Below, piece after piece: positions 54,025-62,358 of a stretch of 64,000 nucleotides of DNA; positions within the stretch are counted from its first letter, which is position 1, and the number at the start of each line of letters is the position of its first letter. Made by a program: the position numbers and the translations under genes. The DNA comes from Thiomicrospira aerophila AL3 (GTDB lineage: Bacteria > Pseudomonadota > Gammaproteobacteria > Thiomicrospirales > Thiomicrospiraceae): NCBI RefSeq assembly GCF_000227665.2, contig NZ_CP007030.1:868001-932000 (forward strand), read 5' to 3'. Below the pieces are notes generated by a model. That model ran no database searches. It worked only from the letters and a program-made list of their open reading frames with translations, and had not been told where the DNA came from.

Positions 54025-54719
54025 TGGCGGATCAAGCTGAACGCCAATTTAAATTACGCCAATTATCGGCCCGTTTAGGTTACGAGTTTCAAGATGAATC
54101 CTGGTTGGAGCTTGCCTTAACTCACCGCAGCGCTGGCGCTAAAAATAATGAGCGTTTGGAGTTTTTGGGAGATAGTTTGGTCAACTTCATGGTCGCGGAT
54201 TTGCTATTTGAGCAATTTAAGAATTTGCCTGAAGGCGATTTAAGCCGGATTCGTGCCCATTTAGTAAAGGGTGAAACCCTCGCTAAGCTGGCCAAGAAAT
54301 TAGCCTTAAGTGATATGCTGACATTGGGACCGGGAGAGTTAAAAAGCGGCGGCTATCGTCGTGAGTCTATTTTAGCCGATGCACTTGAAGCGATTATTGC
54401 CGCGATTTATCAGGATGGTGGCTTGCAGGCGTGCCGTGGTTTTGTTGAGTCGCTTTATGCTAAAAGCCTGCATGCGCTTGACCCGCAAACCGTGGGCAAG
54501 GATCCTAAAACCCGCTTGCAAGAGTGGTTGCAAGCCCAACAGCAGCCTTTGCCAGAATACAGTATTATTAGTGTCAATGGCGCCGCGCATGCTCAGGTAT
54601 TTACTGTGGCCTGTTATGTTGCGCCCCTTAATACTAAATTTGAAGCGACTGACACCAGTCGACGAAAAGCGGAACAAAAAGCCGCTGAAATTGCGCTTGA
54701 AGCGCTAGGACAAGTATGA
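54024..54719 (+). CDS. rnc: Ribonuclease III
   Basis: 231 residues. RNase III signature NERLEFLGDSLVNFMVAD with the metal-binding Glu and Asp, and a C-terminal double-stranded RNA-binding domain (DPKTRLQEWLQAQQQPLPEY). Processes rRNA and mRNA duplexes. Overlaps era by four bases. Confidence 0.98.
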   Translation: MADQAERQFKLRQLSARLGYEFQDESWLELALTHRSAGAKNNERLEFLGDSLVNFMVADLLFEQFKNLPEGDLSRIRAHLVKGETLAKLAKKLALSDMLTLGPGELKSGGYRRESILADALEAIIAAIYQDGGLQACRGFVESLYAKSLHALDPQTVGKDPKTRLQEWLQAQQQPLPEYSIISVNGAAHAQVFTVACYVAPLNTKFEATDTSRRKAEQKAAEIALEALGQV

Positions 54720-55618
54720 CGACACCCTTTAAAGCCGGCTTTGCTGCCGTGGTTGGACGCCCGAATGTGGGTAAATCCACCCTGATGAATGAATTGTTAG
54801 GCCAAAAGTTGAGTATTACCTCGGCTAAACCGCAAACGACACGTCACCGGATTCACGGTATCTTTACCGCGCCTGATCATCAAATTGTGTATGTTGATAC
54901 GCCAGGGTTGCATTTGGGCGGCGACAAATCCATCAATCGTTATATGAATCGCGCCGCGCGCAGTGCTTTTAGCGGAGTCGATGTAATTTTATTTGTGGTT
55001 GAAGCGCCCAAGTTTACACGTGAAGACCGTGCCGTGGCACAGCAACTAGAACAAGCTGATGTGCCGGTGATTTTATTGGTGAATAAAATCGATAAGATTA
55101 AGCGCAAAGCTGACATGATGCCTTATTTGCAAATGCTTGGGCAGGCCGTAAAGTTTGACACCTTGATTCCAGTATCGGCTTATAGAAAAAGTGGCTTGGA
55201 CCTGATTAGTAAAGAAGTCTTGGCGCGGTTGCCCGAGCAGCCGGCGATTTTTCCAGAGGATTATATTACTGACCGTTCCACTAAGTTTTTGCTGGCGGAA
55301 ATTGTCCGTGAAAAACTGATGCGTTCATTGGGTGAAGAAGTGCCTTATGGAGCCACGGTGGCGATTGAGCAGTTTGAAATGGATCCCGAACAAGACCGCT
55401 GGTTAATTAATGCGTTGATTCTGGTGGAGCGTGAGGGTCAAAAGCGAATTGTTATTGGCGATAAGGGCGAGCGGATTAAAGAAATGGGCCGCCAAGCGCG
55501 GATGGATATGGTTGCGATGCTCGAAAAACGCGTCCATCTGGAACTCTGGGTGAAGGTGAAACAAAACTGGTCTGATGATGACCGGGCATTAGCCAGTTTA
55601 GGTTATACCGATTTGTGA
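54716..55618 (+). CDS. era: GTPase Era
   Basis: 300 residues. GTPase motifs GRPNVGKSTL, DTPGLHLGG and NKIDKI; C-terminal KH domain (VIGDKGERIKEMGRQARMDM). Binds 16S rRNA in small-subunit assembly. In the lepA-acpS operon. Confidence 0.98.
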   Translation: MTTPFKAGFAAVVGRPNVGKSTLMNELLGQKLSITSAKPQTTRHRIHGIFTAPDHQIVYVDTPGLHLGGDKSINRYMNRAARSAFSGVDVILFVVEAPKFTREDRAVAQQLEQADVPVILLVNKIDKIKRKADMMPYLQMLGQAVKFDTLIPVSAYRKSGLDLISKEVLARLPEQPAIFPEDYITDRSTKFLLAEIVREKLMRSLGEEVPYGATVAIEQFEMDPEQDRWLINALILVEREGQKRIVIGDKGERIKEMGRQARMDMVAMLEKRVHLELWVKVKQNWSDDDRALASLGYTDL

Positions 55619-55627
55619 GTATGTGTT

Positions 55628-56410
55628 GTGAGTGTTATTCAGCAGCCTGCTTATGTTCTGCATAGTCGGCCTTACAAGGAGACCAGTGTTCAGGTCACCT
55701 TGTTGATGCCACAGCAGGGCAAGCGATTTGCGACTTTTCGGGGGGTGCGTCAAGCCTCGAAAGTTGCGCGACAAAAGCAGGCCTGGTTACAACCTTTTCA
55801 ACCCTTGCAAGTGGCGTGGCAAGCCAGTCCGGCCAATCAAGACTGGCTGATGCCGAATCATTTAGAGGCCTATGGTCAAACCCATTGGCTAGAAGGTGAG
55901 GCCAATCTCTGTGGTCTGTATTTAAACGAGCTGTTATATCTATGTTTGCCTTTGGCTCAGCCTTGTGAAACGCTGTTTGTGCAGTATATTCAAACGCTGC
56001 AAGTCTTTAGTCAAAAAATGTCCGATGTCAGTGAAAGACGTCAGCAGCAGGCCTGGTTATTACGTCAGTTTGAACTGCATTTACTGCAAGACTTGGGCTA
56101 TCCTTTGCAGGCTTGGCTGGCAGAACAGGCGGCAGGGTTTGTGGCGGCGGAGCCGATTGATCCTGCGCGTCGTTATCGGCTACGACCGCAGTCGCTGCCG
56201 GCTTATGCTGACCATGAACCTGAGGTGTGGGATCTGCCGGGTTATGCCTTGTTAGCGCTCGTGGAGCAGAACTTTGTCACTGAGCGGCGGGCACTTGCGC
56301 CCTTAAAAGTTTTTTTGCGTGCGCATCTCAATTTATTTCTGGCCGGACGACCCTTAGGGACACGGCACTTATTACAAGCTTTATTAACCAACGCAAAGGA
56401 TGCGTCCTGA
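55628..56410 (+). CDS. recO: DNA repair protein RecO
   Basis: 260 residues, GTG start. [20 protein letters not shown] is the N-terminal OB-fold start, followed by [20 protein letters not shown]. Helps RecA loading with RecR. Two palindromes (55778 and 56048) both read QAWL in this weakly conserved gene. Stop overlaps pdxJ. Confidence 0.95.
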   Translation: MSVIQQPAYVLHSRPYKETSVQVTLLMPQQGKRFATFRGVRQASKVARQKQAWLQPFQPLQVAWQASPANQDWLMPNHLEAYGQTHWLEGEANLCGLYLNELLYLCLPLAQPCETLFVQYIQTLQVFSQKMSDVSERRQQQAWLLRQFELHLLQDLGYPLQAWLAEQAAGFVAAEPIDPARRYRLRPQSLPAYADHEPEVWDLPGYALLALVEQNFVTERRALAPLKVFLRAHLNLFLAGRPLGTRHLLQALLTNAKDAS

Positions 56411-57159
56411 TGAATCCGATTTCGAATCCAATCTTCCTTGGCTTAAATATTGACCATGTGGCTACGCTTCGTCAGGCCCGCGGCACGCGTTATCCTGACC
56501 CAGTTAAAGCGGCATTAGATGCTGAAATGGCCGGTGCGGATAGCATTACGCTGCATTTGCGCGAAGATCGTCGTCATATCCAGGATGAGGATGTGTATCG
56601 TCTAAAAGCCTGTTTGCAAACGAAGATGAATTTAGAAATGGCGGTCACTGAGGAAATGTTGGCCATTGCCTGTGATGTTCAGCCTGAAGATGTGTGCTTA
56701 GTGCCTGAAAAACGCGAAGAATTGACCACTGAAGGGGGGTTAGATGTGGCGGGTCAGCAGGCCTGGTTAAGCCAAGCCTGTAGTCGTTTGGCGGCAGCGG
56801 GTTGTCGCGTATCGTTATTTATTGATGCCGATGAAACCCAGATCCGTGCGGCGAAAGCGGTCGGTGCGCCGGTAATTGAATTACATACCGGTCGTTATGC
56901 TGATCTACCTACCATTGCCGAGCGCACTCAAGAATTGGCACGGATTCGTGCAGCGGCTGAATTGGCGCATCGTTTGGGTTTGGTGGTTAATGCCGGTCAC
57001 GGTTTGCATTATCACAATGTCGAACCCATTGCACAAATTGCCTGTATTGAAGAGCTGAATATTGGTCATGCAATTGTGGCACAAGCCATTTTTAGTGGTT
57101 TACCTGAAGCGGTGCGTGAAATGAAGCGCTTAATGCGTGAGGCGCGCGCTAGCCTGTGA
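56410..57159 (+). CDS. pdxJ: Pyridoxine 5'-phosphate synthase
   Basis: 249 residues, TIM barrel. [40 protein letters not shown], and ELHTGRYAD with the catalytic His and Glu residues of the family. Last step of the DXP-dependent vitamin B6 pathway. Overlaps acpS (GTGA). Confidence 0.97.
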   Translation: MNPISNPIFLGLNIDHVATLRQARGTRYPDPVKAALDAEMAGADSITLHLREDRRHIQDEDVYRLKACLQTKMNLEMAVTEEMLAIACDVQPEDVCLVPEKREELTTEGGLDVAGQQAWLSQACSRLAAAGCRVSLFIDADETQIRAAKAVGAPVIELHTGRYADLPTIAERTQELARIRAAAELAHRLGLVVNAGHGLHYHNVEPIAQIACIEELNIGHAIVAQAIFSGLPEAVREMKRLMREARASL

Positions 57160-57563
57160 TTATTGGCATAGGCACCGATTTAGTTGAATTGGCGCGTATC
57201 GAGCAGATTTGCGCGCGCCAGGGTGAGGCTTTTGCCAAGCGCCTACTCGCTGAAGCGGAATGGTCAGATTACCAGGCCTGCTTCAGTCATCCTGCGCAGC
57301 AGGTTAAGTTTTTAGCCAAACGTTGGGCGTTTAAAGAGGCCGTGGCAAAAGCCTTGGGCACGGGCATTGCACAGGGGATTAGCTTTAAACAGCTGATGTT
57401 AACGCATGATAGTTTAGGCAAGCCAGGGGTAGCTTTGAGCGGTGAAGCGGCAGTACGCGCTGAAAAGTTAGCGATTGATGATTGGCAGGTATCGATAAGC
57501 GACGAACGCCACTATGCGGTGGCGTTTGTAATTGGGCAGCGTATTATTTACCGCGATAGGTGA
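57156..57563 (+). CDS. acpS: Holo-[acyl-carrier-protein] synthase
   Basis: 135 residues, GTG start overlapping the pdxJ stop. [17 protein letters not shown] (metal Asp) and [20 protein letters not shown] are the family motifs. Adds phosphopantetheine to ACP. Last gene of the operon; its 3' end overlaps the convergent infA by 20 bases. Confidence 0.96.
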   Translation: MIIGIGTDLVELARIEQICARQGEAFAKRLLAEAEWSDYQACFSHPAQQVKFLAKRWAFKEAVAKALGTGIAQGISFKQLMLTHDSLGKPGVALSGEAAVRAEKLAIDDWQVSISDERHYAVAFVIGQRIIYRDR

Positions 57564-57762
57564 TACGACCTTTGGTTAGGTCATAAGGTGTGAGTTCTAC
57601 CTTGACTTTATCGCCGGCTAAAATGCGAATATAGTTTTTGCGCATACGCCCAGAAATATGGGCTAAAATTTCGTGGCCGTTTTCCAACTGCACTTTAAAC
57701 ATAGTATTCGGTAGTGTTTCTAACACGGTACCTTCAAATTCAATCACATCTTGCTTTGACAT
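57544..57762 (-). CDS. infA: Translation initiation factor IF-1
   Basis: 72 residues, full length. [20 protein letters not shown] and [20 protein letters not shown] define the OB-fold. On the minus strand with AGGA before the ATG. Converges with acpS. Confidence 0.98.
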   Translation of the reverse strand: MSKQDVIEFEGTVLETLPNTMFKVQLENGHEILAHISGRMRKNYIRILAGDKVKVELTPYDLTKGRITYRGK

Positions 57763-57798
57763 AAAACCGTTTTCTTATCCTGGCTAAAATTGTCGCGA

Positions 57799-57807
57799 AT
57801 TATAGCA
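57799..57807 (-). promoter_or_regulatory. Extended -10 promoter of infA
   Basis: On the minus strand TGCTATAAT, an extended -10, lies 37 bases upstream of the infA start; no strong -35 is present. Confidence 0.6.
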
Positions 57808-57828
57808 TAGTTAAAATTGCTGCGTACA

Positions 57829-58122
57829 CTATTGTTGTGCAATTAAATCTTGTTGATAACAAAGGCGAATTTGCTTGAGTAAGGCTTGCCATTTTGATGG
57901 GGCAAGAGCAGGGTCGAGTAACCAAATCAGCAGGTCTTGTTCTTCGTTATTAAGCAGGCCTGCTAAGGCTTGGCCATACTGGCTTAATAAGCGGTCGTCT
58001 TGGGCGAGTCGGGCGATAAAGGGGGCGAGCAATTGTTCGGATTCGGCATTGCCACGCCGTGCGGCTATGGCCAGTTGTCGCCACTGGTCGCTGTGATGGG
58101 TGTTTATCAAGATTGAGTCCAT
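57829..58122 (-). CDS. sdhE: Succinate dehydrogenase flavinylation factor-like (SdhE)
   Basis: 97 residues. ARRGNAESEQLLAPFIARLA carries the RGxxE motif used for FAD attachment to SdhA, and LLNNEEQDLLIWLLDPALAP is the second conserved region. It overlaps sdhB by 16 bases, which supports the role. Sequence is divergent from E. coli SdhE. Confidence 0.82.
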   Translation of the reverse strand: MDSILINTHHSDQWRQLAIAARRGNAESEQLLAPFIARLAQDDRLLSQYGQALAGLLNNEEQDLLIWLLDPALAPSKWQALLKQIRLCYQQDLIAQQ

Positions 58123-58829
58123 TGCTGGTGCTTAAGTTGTCGAATCGCTCGACTTGGGTCGAGGCCTTTTGGACAGCTGGCGGTACATTGTTGAATGCCC
58201 CGGCAGCGATGTAATTGATAGGGGTCACTAAGCGCCTCTAAGCGCTGTTTTGGTTGAATGTCACGTGAATCAATCACCACGCGTTCGGCAGCGAGTAGGG
58301 CAGCCGGGCCTAAAAACTGGTCGGGGTGCCACCAGAATGATGGACAACTGGTACTGCAACAGGCGCATAAGATACATTCGTATAAGCCATCCAGTTTGGC
58401 TCGGTCGGCAGGACTTTGCAGATGTTCTTGCTCTGGATTAAATTCGCCGGCATTAAGAGTTGGGTTGGCTTGGGCATAGCGGTCAAAAAACAGTGTCATA
58501 TCGACAATTAAGTCGCGAAGAATCGGTAAGCCAGGTACCGGCATCAGTTCAATAGGCTGGCTGAGTTCGGCTAAAGGCGTGATACAGCTGAGGCGATTGC
58601 GTCCATTGACTTGCATCGCATCTGAACCACAGACGCCTTCTTGACAGGAGCTGCGAAAACTTAACGTGGGGTCTTGTTCGCGTAGTAGTTTTAGTGCATC
58701 CAGTAGCATCATGCCAGGTTTAACTAGCGCGTCATCAAGCGTCATCTCTTGCCAATAGGTTGCGTTCTGCTGTTCAGCGCCTTGGGCTGATGCGACTTCG
58801 GGTTGATAACGTTGAATTTTGAAAAGCAT
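58107..58829 (-). CDS. sdhB: Succinate dehydrogenase iron-sulfur subunit
   Basis: 240 residues. Three Cys clusters: SCQEGVCGSDAMQVNG (2Fe-2S), CILCACCSTSCPSFWW (4Fe-4S) and CRGIQQCTASCPKGLDP (3Fe-4S). Transfers electrons from SdhA FAD to the quinone site in the inner membrane. Follows sdhA by 23 bases. Confidence 0.97.
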   Translation of the reverse strand: MLFKIQRYQPEVASAQGAEQQNATYWQEMTLDDALVKPGMMLLDALKLLREQDPTLSFRSSCQEGVCGSDAMQVNGRNRLSCITPLAELSQPIELMPVPGLPILRDLIVDMTLFFDRYAQANPTLNAGEFNPEQEHLQSPADRAKLDGLYECILCACCSTSCPSFWWHPDQFLGPAALLAAERVVIDSRDIQPKQRLEALSDPYQLHRCRGIQQCTASCPKGLDPSRAIRQLKHQQWTQS

Positions 58830-58852
58830 GCCGTTCTCCTCTTAATCTGACC

Positions 58853-60694
58853 CTAGTAAACCCGTTTAATCGGCGGAAAGGGTGCCACGGTCTGGGGTTG
58901 CATTTGTACCGGTTTTTGCTGGAGGGAAATCTGCGGTTGCATAAAAAACAGCAGATGCACTAACCAGGCCTGGTCGTCGCGCTCGGGATAATCGTCGCGG
59001 GCATGGGCGCCACGGCTTTCAGTGCGAGCGAGTGCACTTTCGAGTGTGGCCCAGGCAACGGCGAGCAGGTTTTCGCATTCAAAGGCCTGAATACGCTCTA
59101 AATTAAACCCTTGTGCCGGATCTTGGACACGCAATGTTGTTAAGCGCTGTGCCAGTTGTTGGAGCTTGGGTTTTGCTGCGGCAAGGGTGGCCTGATCGCG
59201 GAACACACCACAGTGTCGTTGCATAATCTGCTGCAAATCCCGTTTAAAGGTGACGACTGAGTCGGTATTATTGGCGTCGTGGGGAGGGTCATCCTGGCGG
59301 TTCGCTTTAAAAGCCGTCATCCTTTTTAATAGGTCTGGGTTGATCGCCTTAGGCGTTGTGGTTTGTGTAGCGGGTGTTTCAGCAGGCCTGCTCAGAATAT
59401 GATCGGCAGCGGCTTTACCAAACACTACAATATCGAGCAATGAGTTGCCTCCTAAACGATTCGCGCCGTGTACTGATACACAGGCACACTCGCCAATTGC
59501 ATAGAGGCCAGCGACCGGATGAGATTCGCCGTTGGTTTGAGTCATGACCTGACCATGAATATTGGTTGGGATACCGCCCATCATGTAGTGGCAGGAAGGA
59601 TGAATCGGAATCGGCTGCTCGATTGGGTCTATGCCGGTAAAGGTGAGGCTGATATCTCGAATACCGGGGAGTTTCTGTTTAATCAGCTCAGCATCTAGGT
59701 AGGTTAAATCCAGTTCAATGTAGTCTTTGTTGGGGCCACAGCCGCGTCCTTGATGAATTTCAGTTGCAATCGCCCGCGACACCACATCTCGTGAGGCCAG
59801 GTCTTTAACCTTAGGCGCATAGTTGACCATAAAGGCTTCGCCTAGACTATTGCGAAGCAAGCCGCCTTCACCGCGTGCCGCTTCTGAAATGAGCATGCCG
59901 CGTCCAGCCACACCGGTGGGATGAAATTGCCAAAACTCCATGTCCATTAGTGGCAGGCCTGCGCGTAACACCATGGCTAAGCCATCACCGGTGTTAATGC
60001 TGGCATTGGTGTTGGTGCGATAAATTTGGCCCGCACCACCGGTGGCTAACAGCACCGCGCTGGCATGAAACTGGTGCCATTGGCCGGTCGCTATTTCTAG
60101 CGCAACCAAGCCAGTCACTTGCTGGCCTTCGATGAGTAAATCCAGACTAAAAAATTCACTAAATATTTGCGTGCCCGCGGCGAGGTTTTGTTGATAGAGG
60201 GTGTGCAAAATAGCATGGCCAGTGCGATCAGCTACCGCACAAGTTCGGGTTGCTTGGCTTTGACCAAAATGTTGACTTTGCCCGCCAAAGGGGCGTTGGT
60301 AAATCTTGCCATCGTCCAACCGTGAAAAGGGCACACCAAAATGTTCGAGCTCACGTACAATACGCGGCGCTTGCTGGCACATAAACTCAATCGCATCTTG
60401 ATCACCCAGATAATCACTGCCTTTGACGGTGTCAAACATATGCCAATGCCAATTATCCTCACTGATATTACCTAGTGCGGCATTAATGCCGCCTTGTGCT
60501 GCCACCGTGTGAGAGCGGGTCGGATACACTTTGGATACCAGTGCGACCTGTTTGCCGGCGCGTTGCAATTCCAGTGCGGCCCGCAGGCCGGCACCCCCCG
60601 CACCTACAATCAGCACGTCAAACTGGTGAGTGGTAAGCGACGGATTGGTTTGATAGGCCGGAGTATTGTGTCCCGTGTTTGTCTGATCAGTCAT
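58853..60694 (-). CDS. sdhA: Succinate dehydrogenase flavoprotein subunit
   Basis: About 613 residues. FDVLIVGAGGAGLRAALELQ (FAD), PTRSHTVAAQGGINAALGN with the flavin-linked His, HPTGVAGRGMLISEAARGEGG, and HGANRLGGNSLLDIVVFGKA. ATG 60694 preferred; a TTG at 60706 is in frame. Three perfect palindromes (58965, 59383, 59954) sit in the C-terminal half or loops. Confidence 0.97.
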   Translation of the reverse strand: MTDQTNTGHNTPAYQTNPSLTTHQFDVLIVGAGGAGLRAALELQRAGKQVALVSKVYPTRSHTVAAQGGINAALGNISEDNWHWHMFDTVKGSDYLGDQDAIEFMCQQAPRIVRELEHFGVPFSRLDDGKIYQRPFGGQSQHFGQSQATRTCAVADRTGHAILHTLYQQNLAAGTQIFSEFFSLDLLIEGQQVTGLVALEIATGQWHQFHASAVLLATGGAGQIYRTNTNASINTGDGLAMVLRAGLPLMDMEFWQFHPTGVAGRGMLISEAARGEGGLLRNSLGEAFMVNYAPKVKDLASRDVVSRAIATEIHQGRGCGPNKDYIELDLTYLDAELIKQKLPGIRDISLTFTGIDPIEQPIPIHPSCHYMMGGIPTNIHGQVMTQTNGESHPVAGLYAIGECACVSVHGANRLGGNSLLDIVVFGKAAADHILSRPAETPATQTTTPKAINPDLLKRMTAFKANRQDDPPHDANNTDSVVTFKRDLQQIMQRHCGVFRDQATLAAAKPKLQQLAQRLTTLRVQDPAQGFNLERIQAFECENLLAVAWATLESALARTESRGAHARDDYPERDDQAWLVHLLFFMQPQISLQQKPVQMQPQTVAPFPPIKRVY

Positions 60695-60738
60695 CGTGAA
60701 GTCCAAGTTAGGTTCTTGAGTTAGGTTCTAGCCGGGTG

Positions 60739-61080
60739 TTAAAAAAGCAGCCAGCGCGTCAGCAGCAGGGTGATATTTAATATCATCAACATAAATACTA
60801 GGCTAAGGGCTGAGATCGCAATAGGTAAATGGCGAGCAGGACAATAGTCTATTACTACATCACGCAGACCAATCCAGCTGTGAATGAATAGAAAAGCCAG
60901 CGCAATTAAACTGGTCAGCCATAGCAGGCCGGGTTGGGCAGGCTGATAATCCAAGCCCATCAGTGCGGGCCAAATAGTCCAAACAAACCAGGGCAAAAAT
61001 ACCAGTAAATAAACGGCGCTGAGTTGCTGCCAAGCATAACTCCATTTGCCATTCGGCCAAATTTTAGCCATGTTACGCAT
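60739..61080 (-). CDS. sdhD: Succinate dehydrogenase membrane anchor SdhD
   Basis: 113 residues with three hydrophobic helices; LFIHSWIGLRDVVIDYCP has the haem-ligand His and the Asp of the family. Start overlaps the sdhC stop (TAATG). Confidence 0.93.
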   Translation of the reverse strand: MRNMAKIWPNGKWSYAWQQLSAVYLLVFLPWFVWTIWPALMGLDYQPAQPGLLWLTSLIALAFLFIHSWIGLRDVVIDYCPARHLPIAISALSLVFMLMILNITLLLTRWLLF

Positions 61081-61505
61081 TAGCTATGTCCTCCAACAAA
61101 TCCGCCAGTAAACAAGGCCAAAGCCAACAATATTGTGCCGATTGCCCACAAAACAAATACTAAACTGACCGCCCAGCCGCTAAACCAGGCCTGCGGAACC
61201 TGATGATCCTTTGCAGGCCAACATTCAATAATAAGATGGCGCAAGCCACTTAACCAGTGAAAGTAAAGGGATGAAAGAGTTAATAAAATTAATAGTTTAC
61301 CTGGAATACTTTGGGTGATGTCTGAAGTGTTAATCCACCCTAGTGCCACAGCATTTAATACCATTAACCCGATTATCAAGCAGATGGCGAGCAGCGTACC
61401 ACTGATGCGATGACTAATCGATACCAACGCATTGGGATAAAAGCGAATCTTGTGCAAGGCTAGATGCACAGGGCGCGCATGACGGCCACCAATCGAATCA
61501 CGCAT
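61080..61505 (-). CDS. sdhC: Succinate dehydrogenase cytochrome b556 subunit
   Basis: 141 residues. RPVHLALHKIRFYPNALVSI, SHRISGTLLAICL (quinone site Ser and Arg) and HWLSGLRHLIIECWP (haem His). The ATG overlaps the aat stop (TAATG), and the ribosome site GGAGGT lies inside the end of aat (61511-61516), so it is coupled to aat. Confidence 0.95.
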   Translation of the reverse strand: MRDSIGGRHARPVHLALHKIRFYPNALVSISHRISGTLLAICLIIGLMVLNAVALGWINTSDITQSIPGKLLILLTLSSLYFHWLSGLRHLIIECWPAKDHQVPQAWFSGWAVSLVFVLWAIGTILLALALFTGGFVGGHS

Positions 61506-62266
61506 TAAACACCTCCTAAGACCTTGTTTAGTAGAGTGGGATCAATTTGCCAAACGGTGCGCGACCGATCGGGTAGCGCTATTTGTTGCTTCAGTTGCCG
61601 TTCAAAGTCTGTGCGGCTTAGCTCAATCGCGCCCATTGACATTAAATGATCGCTGGCGACCTGACAATCAATCAATGGCCAGCCCCAGTGCTGCAGGTGG
61701 CTAGCCAAAGCGACCAAGGCTAGCTTAGAACTGTTAGGCACGAGGCTAAACATGGATTCGCCAAAAAACATCTGTCCAAAACTGAGTCCGTATAATCCAC
61801 CGACTAATTGCTCGTTTAACCATACCTCAACACTGTGTACGTGGCCTTGTTGGTGAAGTGCGAGCAGGCCTGCTTGCAGGTCTTGACGCAGCCAAGTGCC
61901 ATCTTGTCCTGGTCTTGGACATTTAGCACAGTAATCTAATACAGCAGGTAAAGCTTGGTTAAAGCTGATTTGCCAAGGCTGCTGTCGCCAGGCCTGGCGT
62001 AAGCTACGACGAATTTTAATGTCCGACGTGTAAAGCACAGCACGGGGTTCGGGTGACCACCAGGTTACCGGTTCGTCATCGGCAGACCAGGGAAAAATGC
62101 CACGGGGGTAGGCTTGGCGCAACAAATCAACGGTAATTCTTGAGCTGAGGGCGAGCAGGCCAGGTGGGTCATCAAATGCCAATGAGCTAGGTGGAAACGG
62201 CTGTTGAATGCCGTCTTCAAGCCACGCGGGTAGATGGGTGTCAAGACTGCGCCATGGCTTGCTCAT
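61505..62266 (-). CDS. aat: Leucyl/phenylalanyl-tRNA-protein transferase
   Basis: About 253 residues. FPPSSLAFDDPPGLLALSS, YPRGIFPWSADDEPVTWWSPEPRAVL, GLYGLSFGQMFFGESMFS and DCQVASDHLMSMGAIELSR. It adds Leu or Phe to N-terminal Arg or Lys proteins (N-degron pathway). ATG 62266 has AGGA upstream; 62293 is possible. GLLALSS replaces the usual GLLAxGGDL. Two palindromes lie inside. It is unusual at the head of an sdh operon. Confidence 0.93.
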   Translation of the reverse strand: MSKPWRSLDTHLPAWLEDGIQQPFPPSSLAFDDPPGLLALSSRITVDLLRQAYPRGIFPWSADDEPVTWWSPEPRAVLYTSDIKIRRSLRQAWRQQPWQISFNQALPAVLDYCAKCPRPGQDGTWLRQDLQAGLLALHQQGHVHSVEVWLNEQLVGGLYGLSFGQMFFGESMFSLVPNSSKLALVALASHLQHWGWPLIDCQVASDHLMSMGAIELSRTDFERQLKQQIALPDRSRTVWQIDPTLLNKVLGGV

Positions 62267-62358
62267 AGCGGTCCTGCCGAAATTAGCTGGCACAAAGCCA
62301 TCGAGTTCTTTAGAATAGCGAGTTCCATTTTCAATACTTTTGGCTCACATTGACAGTT

